From NCBI GenBank assembly GCA_020024175.1, contig JAHHUB010000054.1, positions 1 to 9,426 of the forward strand: a DNA stretch of 9,426 bases, given 5' to 3'. A model generated the notes under the pieces. It was given only the letters and a program-made list of their open reading frames with translations, had not been told where the DNA came from and did no database searches. How positions within the stretch are numbered: the stretch's first letter is position 1; each line of letters opens with the position of its first letter. The position numbers were made by a program, and so were the translations under genes. This document shows positions 4,734 to 9,426 of this stretch, in pieces. The stretch comes from Oscillospiraceae bacterium (lineage in GTDB: Bacteria; Bacillota; Clostridia; Oscillospirales; Ruminococcaceae).

Positions 4734-6479
4734 GTGATTTCGGAAAGTTTTATAGAAGATTTAAAATATAAATGCGATATTGTTTCCATTGTATCATCCT
4801 ATGTGGATTTAAAAAAAGCTTCCCGAATTTACAAGGGACTTTGTCCTTTTCATTCAGAAAAATCTCCTTCATTTACAGTGTATCCCGATACTCAGTCTTT
4901 TTACTGCTATGGCTGAGGTACAGGTGGGGATGCAGTTACATTCATAAAAAAAATCGAAAATATTGAATATTTGGAAGCTATTAAATTTTTAGCGGAAAAA
5001 ACTGGTATTCCTGTTCCGGAGGACAGTCAAAATGACCGTATAATAAGGCTAAAAAAAGAAATTTTGGAGATAAACAAAGAAACAGCCAGATTTTACCACA
5101 GCATACTTCGTTCAAATGAGGGAACGGATGCCTTAAATTATCTCTTAGACCGGGGACTTTCAGGTAAAACCATAGGAAAATTTGGCTTAGGTTATGCTCC
5201 TGACAGTTGGGACAGGCTTTATAATTATCTTTCCAAAAAAGGATTCAGCGATTATGCACTGTCATCGGCATTTGTGGTTAAACCTGGGGGAAATAAAAAA
5301 TATTATGATGTTTTTAGAAACAGAATTATTTTTCCTATAATAGATTTAAGGGGAAATGTCATAGCTTTTGGCGGACGCATATTAAAAGGTGATGGACCTA
5401 AGTATCTAAACTCGGGAGATACTCCTGTGTTTAAAAAAAGCAATAATCTTTTTGCATTAAATCTTGCTAAATCCAGCAAACAGCCTTTGTTTATTTTGTC
5501 CGAGGGTTATATGGATGTAATATCTATGCACCAGGCAGGATTTGACAATGCTGTGGCAACTTTAGGCACTGCTCTCACCTCACAGCAGGCAAGACTTATA
5601 AACAGCTATCGCAATGAAGTGGCACTTTGTTATGACTCTGATGAGGCAGGACAAAAAGCTACAGCCAAAGCTATAAAAATCTTTGAAGAAACCGATATAA
5701 AAGTAAAAGTTATATCCATACCCGGAGCTAAAGATCCTGATGAATTCATAAAGAAAAACGGAGCTGTCAGATTTAAGCTCATAGTGGACGGCAGTGCAGG
5801 TTCCACTGATTACGCATTGGGGAAAATTGCTGAAAAATATGATTTGGAAACCCCTCACGGAAAACTTGGATTTGTAAATGATTTTTGTAAATATATTGCA
5901 GAAATATCTTCTCCTGTGGAAAGAGATATTTATATAACCCGAGTGTCAGAAAAATTGCAGATTGACCGTGGAGCAGTAAATGAACAAGTTATAAATCTTG
6001 TAAAAAAACATGAAAATCGAAAAAAATATATTGAAAAACAGGATATAAAAATGTATACTGACAATATTCCTTCAAAAAATCGTGATCCCAACCGTGCAAA
6101 ATATATTAAATATGCTTTGGCGGAGGATATGCTGATGAGTATGCTCATCCGAAATCAGGATTTTTGGAAGAAAATATCTGATATAAAACCGGAGAATTTT
6201 ATCACTGATTTTAACAGAGAGATATATCGTATAATGTACGAAAGACTTTCTGAAGGAAAAGCCATTGATATAAACTATTTAGGAACTGTTTTAAATGATG
6301 AACAAATGTCCCATATAAGTTATATATTGGCAAAAAACAGCGCAGTTAACGGTGATTTAACTTTAATGGAAGAAAATATAAAAACAATTAAAGAATTTGA
6401 TCCTCTCATGAATCCCAAGGCGATTTTGGAATCATCCCCTGAGGAACTCTTGAGTAAGATACAAAAAAAGCGTAAATAG
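4734..6479 (+). CDS. dnaG: DNA primase with an in-frame TGA at a zinc-finger Cys (candidate selenocysteine)
   Basis: DnaG makes the RNA primers for replication with the DnaB helicase. GTG 4734 follows AAGGAGG (4718-4724) by 9 bases. The CHC2 zinc finger has Cys37, His40 and Cys58 (CPFH, then 17 residues, then CYG). The expected last ligand, residue 61, is a TGA codon (4914-4916), where bacterial primases have Cys. The frame continues at once with GTGGDAVTFIKKIENIEYLEAIKFLAEKTG, conserved primase sequence, then the TOPRIM catalytic domain (EGYMD at 257-261, DSD at 301-303) and the helicase-binding C-terminus, to TAG 6477-6479. Total length is 581 codons, normal for the family. A single nonsense change exactly at a ligand Cys in an essential gene suggests UGA decoded as selenocysteine (or Cys). 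Alternatives are a base-call error or true mutation. The dnaG stop overlaps the rpoD ribosome binding site, so the two are translationally linked. Confidence 0.88.
4914..4943 (+). promoter_or_regulatory. In-frame TGA plus SECIS-like hairpin in dnaG
   Basis: Starting right after the TGA (4914-4916), the RNA can form a 5-bp stem (4928-4932 GGATG with 4939-4943 CATTC, one G-U pair) with the 6-base loop CAGTTA. The loop starts 17 bases after the TGA, within the distance used by bacterial SECIS elements (about 16-37). The loop's only G is third, whereas the usual bacterial consensus wants a G in the first two positions, so the match is partial. The stem also lies in conserved GGDAVTF coding sequence. 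Confidence 0.35.
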
Positions 6480-6491
6480 GAGGAATGTATT

Positions 6492-7574
6492 TTGGCAATG
6501 AAAGAAAAAAAGGCATCTTTGCACGAATTATTGGAACAAGGAAAACAGAAAGGCAAACTCACCACAAAGGAAATAGAAGGTTTTTTGGATGACATCAATT
6601 ATGACGGTGATCAGCTTGATAAATTCTATGATACTTTGGAAAACTGTAACATTGAGATAATTGATGACATATCTCCTATTGATATTTCAGATGATGATAA
6701 AACAGATCCAAAAGATTTGGATATTGCATTTTCTGTTGAAGGTATCAGCATTGATGACCCTGTAAAGGTTTATTTGAAAGATATAGGTAAGGTTCCTCTT
6801 CTTTCCCCAGAAGATGAAACAGAATATGCAAAAAAAATGCTGGAAGGGGATATTGAAGCCAGAAAAAAATTGGTAGAAGCAAACCTTCGTTTGGTAGTCA
6901 GCATTGCCAAAAAATATGTAGGCAGAGGCATGCACTTTTTGGATTTGATTCAGGAAGGCAATTTAGGTCTTATTAAAGCTGTAGAAAAATTTGATTATAC
7001 AAAAGGGTTTAAATTTTCCACATATGCTACTTGGTGGATAAGACAAGCCATTACCAGAGCTATTGCAGATCAAGCCAGAACCATTCGTATTCCTGTGCAT
7101 ATGGTTGAAACTATTAACCGTGTAAAAAAAGCAAGTTCACAGCTCCTTCATAAAAACGGACATGACCCATCTGCTGAGGATATAGCCGCAGAAATCAAAA
7201 TGCCTGTTGAAAAAGTAAGAGAAATTATGCGTGTGGCACAGGAACCTGTATCTTTGGAAACACCAATAGGTGAGGAAGAAGACAGCCATTTAGGTGATTT
7301 TATCGAAGATGAAAAAGCTCCTGCACCTGCTGATGCAGCATCTCATACATTACTCAGAGAACAACTTAATGATGTTTTGGAAACCTTGACTCCAAGAGAA
7401 GCTAAGGTTTTGAAACTCCGTTTCGGCTTGGAAGATGGCAGAAGCAGAACTTTGGAAGAAGTGGGTAAGGAATTTAATGTAACCCGTGAGAGAATTCGTC
7501 AGATTGAAGCTAAAGCTTTAAGAAAGTTAAGACACCCAAGTCGTGCCAAAAAACTTAAAGATTTACTGGATTAA
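6492..7574 (+). CDS. rpoD: Primary (housekeeping) RNA polymerase sigma factor sigma-A/RpoD
   Basis: The 360-aa protein is the vegetative sigma factor that directs RNA polymerase to -10/-35 promoters. A short region 1.1 (about 8-55) is followed by region 1.2 (DDPVKVYLKDIGKVPLL), region 2 with NLRLVVSIAKKYVGRGMHFLDLIQEG and the -10-reading KFSTYATWWIRQAITRA, region 3 (VHMVETINR), and region 4.2 with TLEEVGKEFNVTRERIRQIE, the -35-reading helix-turn-helix. The TTG at 6492 was chosen because AGGAGG (6478-6483) is 8 bases away; the ATG at 6498 is slightly too far, at 14. The ribosome binding site overlaps the dnaG stop codon and the gap is 12 bases, so dnaG and rpoD form one operon, as in many bacteria. 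If dnaG reading through its TGA were inefficient, rpoD translation could be affected by coupling. Confidence 0.97.
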   Translation: MAMKEKKASLHELLEQGKQKGKLTTKEIEGFLDDINYDGDQLDKFYDTLENCNIEIIDDISPIDISDDDKTDPKDLDIAFSVEGISIDDPVKVYLKDIGKVPLLSPEDETEYAKKMLEGDIEARKKLVEANLRLVVSIAKKYVGRGMHFLDLIQEGNLGLIKAVEKFDYTKGFKFSTYATWWIRQAITRAIADQARTIRIPVHMVETINRVKKASSQLLHKNGHDPSAEDIAAEIKMPVEKVREIMRVAQEPVSLETPIGEEEDSHLGDFIEDEKAPAPADAASHTLLREQLNDVLETLTPREAKVLKLRFGLEDGRSRTLEEVGKEFNVTRERIRQIEAKALRKLRHPSRAKKLKDLLD

Positions 7575-7601
7575 TTTATTTAAAAGGAGAAGTATATTTT
7601 T

Positions 7602-8012
7602 ATGCAAATTACGCTAGAAGCGGATTACGCAGTAAGAATAGTAATGTGTCTTTCAAAACATACCACAAAGGTTGGGGCAAAGGAAATATCGGAGAAAACA
7701 GAAGTAACACCGAGATTTTCTTTGAAAATTCTCAGAAAATTAGTAGCAGCCGATATAGTTAAATCATATCGTGGTATAAACGGTGGTTATGAATTGGCAA
7801 AGGATCCCTCTGAAATAACACTTTGTGATGTAATTGAAACAGTTGAAGGCAGTTTATTTATATCACGCTGTTTAAATCCAAGTTTTAAATGTTATCACAA
7901 ATCTAAATATTCAGGAAAATGCCCTGTAAAAAAAGTATATTGTGAAATAACTCAAATGGTACATGATAAACTATCTGAAGTAACTTTCGCAGATTTAATA
8001 TCTGAAATTTAA
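7602..8012 (+). CDS. Rrf2-family transcriptional regulator with four cysteines
   Basis: This 136-aa protein has the Rrf2 winged-helix fold. It opens MQITLEADYAVRIVMCLS, contains the recognition-helix region VTPRFSLKILRKLVAADIV (35-53) and the wing SYRGINGGYELAKDP (55-69), and ends in a cysteine cluster (Cys90, Cys97, Cys107, Cys114). Members such as IscR, NsrR and RsrR bind an Fe-S cluster through such cysteines and sense iron-sulphur status, nitric oxide or redox state. Which one this is cannot be told from sequence. It lies 27 bases after rpoD with an AAGGAG site at 7584-7589 and no visible promoter, so it is probably cotranscribed with dnaG-rpoD. Four cysteines are present, one more than the usual three, so the actual ligand set is uncertain. 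Confidence 0.9.
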   Translation: MQITLEADYAVRIVMCLSKHTTKVGAKEISEKTEVTPRFSLKILRKLVAADIVKSYRGINGGYELAKDPSEITLCDVIETVEGSLFISRCLNPSFKCYHKSKYSGKCPVKKVYCEITQMVHDKLSEVTFADLISEI

Positions 8013-8015
8013 AAA

Positions 8016-8042
8016 AAGAGGGAGGATTAATACCTCCCTTTT
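8016..8042 (+). terminator. Terminator or attenuator hairpin between the Rrf2 gene and cobO
   Basis: The stem AGGGAGG/CCTCCCT (8019-8025 with 8033-8039) can be extended by weak A-U and G-U pairs to 8016-8042. It has a 7-base loop and ends in TTTTG. It closes the dnaG-rpoD-Rrf2 operon. The cobO start is only 17 bases downstream, so there is no room for a promoter between; cobO must be reached by read-through or from a promoter inside the Rrf2 gene. Confidence 0.75.
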
Positions 8043-8058
8043 GTTATGAGGTAATATT

Positions 8059-8583
8059 ATGAAAAATGGACAATTTCAAATTTATACAGGAAACGGAAAG
8101 GGAAAAACCACTGCTGCACTGGGTCTTGCTATAAGAGCAGCAGGAGCAGGATTTAAAGTATATATAGGACAATTTATTAAGGATATGGAATACAATGAAC
8201 TAAAAGTTCTCAAAAATATTCCGAACATTGAGGTTGAACTTTATGGCACAGGAAATGGTTGTCTTATTAACAGAGATAAGGAAAACAAAGATATGGAATA
8301 TGCTGTAAAAGGTGCTGACAAAATTATTGATGCAATGAACAGTGGTAAATATGATGTAGTCATTGCTGACGAAATTAATATTGCCTATCTTATAAAGGTG
8401 CTTTCAGTTGAAGAAATGCACAGAATAATAAACAACCACCCCAATAACTGCGAACTTATATTTACAGGAATGGGTGCTCCTTATGAAATCATAAAAAGAG
8501 CTGACCTTGTAACCGAAATGAGGGAAGTTAAACATTATTATAAAGACAAAGGTCTTATTTCCCGTTCAGGAATAGATCACTAA
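8059..8583 (+). CDS. cobO: Corrinoid (cob(I)alamin) adenosyltransferase, CobO/BtuR family
   Basis: The 174-aa cytoplasmic enzyme transfers the adenosyl group of ATP to reduced cobalamin, making adenosylcobalamin. Seen: a Walker A motif GNGKGKTT (11-18), the family's TAALGLAIRAAGAG and VYIGQFIK, the Walker B-like VVIADEINIA (D104, E105) and the C-terminal LVTEMREVKHYYKDKG. A GAGGT ribosome binding site (8048-8052) is 6 bases before the ATG. It stands apart from other cobalamin genes in this window. Such a gene fits an anaerobe using B12-dependent enzymes such as mutases or ethanolamine lyase, although none is visible here. The CobO/BtuR type is told from PduO and EutT by the P-loop close to the N-terminus. 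Confidence 0.92.
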   Translation: MKNGQFQIYTGNGKGKTTAALGLAIRAAGAGFKVYIGQFIKDMEYNELKVLKNIPNIEVELYGTGNGCLINRDKENKDMEYAVKGADKIIDAMNSGKYDVVIADEINIAYLIKVLSVEEMHRIINNHPNNCELIFTGMGAPYEIIKRADLVTEMREVKHYYKDKGLISRSGIDH

Positions 8584-8625
8584 AAATAAATAAGAATAAC
8601 TTTAAATCAATACCAATAGTAAAAA

Positions 8626-8668
8626 TAACTCCTGTACATAAAATTAATTATGTGCAGGAGTTAAATTT
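8626..8668. terminator. Bidirectional terminator between convergent cobO and the minus-strand gene
   Basis: A stem of 15-16 bp (8626-8641 with 8648-8663, core AACTCCTG/CAGGAGTT, one G-U pair) closes the loop AATTAA. T-rich sequence follows on the + strand, and A/T runs lie on the other side. It lies between two converging genes and can serve both. Confidence 0.85.
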
Positions 8669-8704
8669 AATATATAATTATTGAAATATATTAATTGACT
8701 TTAC

Positions 8705-9426
8705 TTAGTGGATATGTATATCACCCATATTTGATTCTATTTTTAAAATAAAGCTGCCATTATCGGTTTTTAAATGTTTACCTGCATATTTATTTTTGTA
8801 ATAAACATCTCCCATAGAAACTGATGCGTCAATTTGCGGATCAGGAAGATCAATATTTATTTCACCCATAGAATTTTCAATTTCCGCTTTATTTTTAACT
8901 GTTCCACTGATTTTGCAATCTCCAGCAGATAAATTTAAATCAGCATTTTCAAAATTACCATCCAGTTTTATATTACCCAAATCATTGCTAACCTTGATAT
9001 TTTTAATATTTGCATTAACAGCAGTTATTTCTCCGGCAGATGCTGTTACAGTAACATTGTTTGCCTCTGTATTTTTAAGTGAAATGTCTCCCAAAGAGTT
9101 ATTAATATAACACTCATCAGCAGAAATATCTGATATATCTATTTCTCCTGCAGATGCCATTACAGAAACTTTGTCCACCTTTGCATCTTTAAGTATAATA
9201 TTTCCCAAAGAAGCATTAATGTAATATTTTTCACAGGGAATTTTGGATATATTTATATCTCCGATAGAATTATTAATATTAATTTTATCCAGTTTAACAG
9301 ATTTAGGTATAGTTATAACAATTTTATAATCATAACTTTTTCTTTGTTTTAAAAAATTTGTAATTTTATATTCTGTATTAAAGTATAAAGTATCTCCATC
9401 AACTTCAGCTTTTATTATCTTTTCAT
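8705..9426 (-). CDS. DUF4097-like repeat protein, 5' end cut by the window
   Basis: The minus-strand frame has no stop from 8705 to the window end. The apparent TTG start at 9208 is therefore internal, and the protein begins beyond 9426. About 240 residues are visible, starting GEKIIKAEVDG-like (EKIIKAEVDGDTLYF) and followed by about ten short repeats of the type NNSIGDI, NASLGNI, MASAGEI, NNSLGDI, TASAGEI, SNDLGNI, LSAGDC, NSMGEI, VSMGDV, SNMGDI, roughly 20 residues apart. It ends IHIH. This pattern is typical of DUF4097 (putative adhesin) proteins, which form a right-handed beta-helix, often beside membrane or stress-response genes. The alternation of xLG and xAG turns gives two repeats per larger unit. 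Function and location cannot be told, because the N-terminus (a signal peptide or membrane anchor, if any) is missing. Confidence 0.8.
   Translation of the reverse strand, partial: EKIIKAEVDGDTLYFNTEYKITNFLKQRKSYDYKIVITIPKSVKLDKININNSIGDINISKIPCEKYYINASLGNIILKDAKVDKVSVMASAGEIDISDISADECYINNSLGDISLKNTEANNVTVTASAGEITAVNANIKNIKVSNDLGNIKLDGNFENADLNLSAGDCKISGTVKNKAEIENSMGEINIDLPDPQIDASVSMGDVYYKNKYAGKHLKTDNGSFILKIESNMGDIHIH
8720..9300 (-). repeat. Degenerate beta-helix repeat array inside the DUF4097-like gene
   Basis: About ten copies of a roughly 60-base unit encode S-x-G-[DEN]-[IV] turns. The DNA of neighbouring units is partly alike (for example the codons around 9100-9120 and 9205-9225), suggesting tandem duplication followed by divergence. 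Boundaries are approximate. Confidence 0.55.

Noticed and set aside
4734..6479. Reading the TGA in dnaG as Trp (altered genetic code)
   Set aside because: Trp is encoded by TGG in all genes here, the recombinase ends at TGA, and primases have Cys, not Trp, at this position.
4971..6479. Separate gene starting at TTG 4971, as if dnaG were split into two proteins
   Set aside because: There is no ribosome binding site before 4971, and codons 4917-4970 encode conserved primase sequence in the same frame.
1..9426. CRISPR array, tRNA or rRNA genes
   Set aside because: No direct-repeat array with regular spacers and no tRNA-like cloverleaf or rRNA-like sequence was seen on either strand.

Overview
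The window is AT-rich, with strong AGGAGG-type ribosome binding sites and low-GC Firmicutes codon use. It carries the 3' half of sigK, a sporulation-specific sigma factor gene, and a dnaG-rpoD operon. Together these point to an endospore-forming member of the Clostridia. I cannot name a genus from the sequence alone.

Region 1 (1-2498) is the end of a skin-like element inserted in sigK. A small element gene (53-259, apparently with an ATA start) is followed by a large serine recombinase of the SpoIVCA type (410-2149). The recombinase stop codon lies inside AATGA (2145-2149), the probable crossover core. From there the frame continues at once into the C-terminal half of sigma-K (to 2498). The N-terminal half of sigK must lie outside the window, at the far end of the element. 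Excision in the mother cell would rebuild a complete sigma-K gene.

Region 2 (2499-4657) holds three separately signalled housekeeping genes: purC (purine synthesis), rpmE (ribosomal protein L31, zinc-binding form) and a YigZ/IMPACT-family gene. They are separated by hairpins and clear promoters.

Region 3 (4660-8012) is the replication/transcription operon: dnaG primase, rpoD (primary sigma factor) and an Rrf2-family Fe-S type regulator. The most striking feature of the window is here. dnaG is interrupted by a single in-frame TGA (4914-4916) exactly at the fourth zinc ligand, normally Cys, of its CHC2 zinc finger. The remaining 521 codons are open, correctly framed and well conserved. A small hairpin (4928-4943) sits at bacterial-SECIS distance after the TGA. 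This suggests a selenocysteine-containing (or otherwise UGA-recoded) primase, but a base-call error or mutation cannot be excluded from sequence alone.

Region 4 (8013-9426) holds a corrinoid adenosyltransferase gene on the + strand. A convergent hairpin terminator separates it from a partial minus-strand gene for a repeat-rich DUF4097-like beta-helix protein that runs off the window end.
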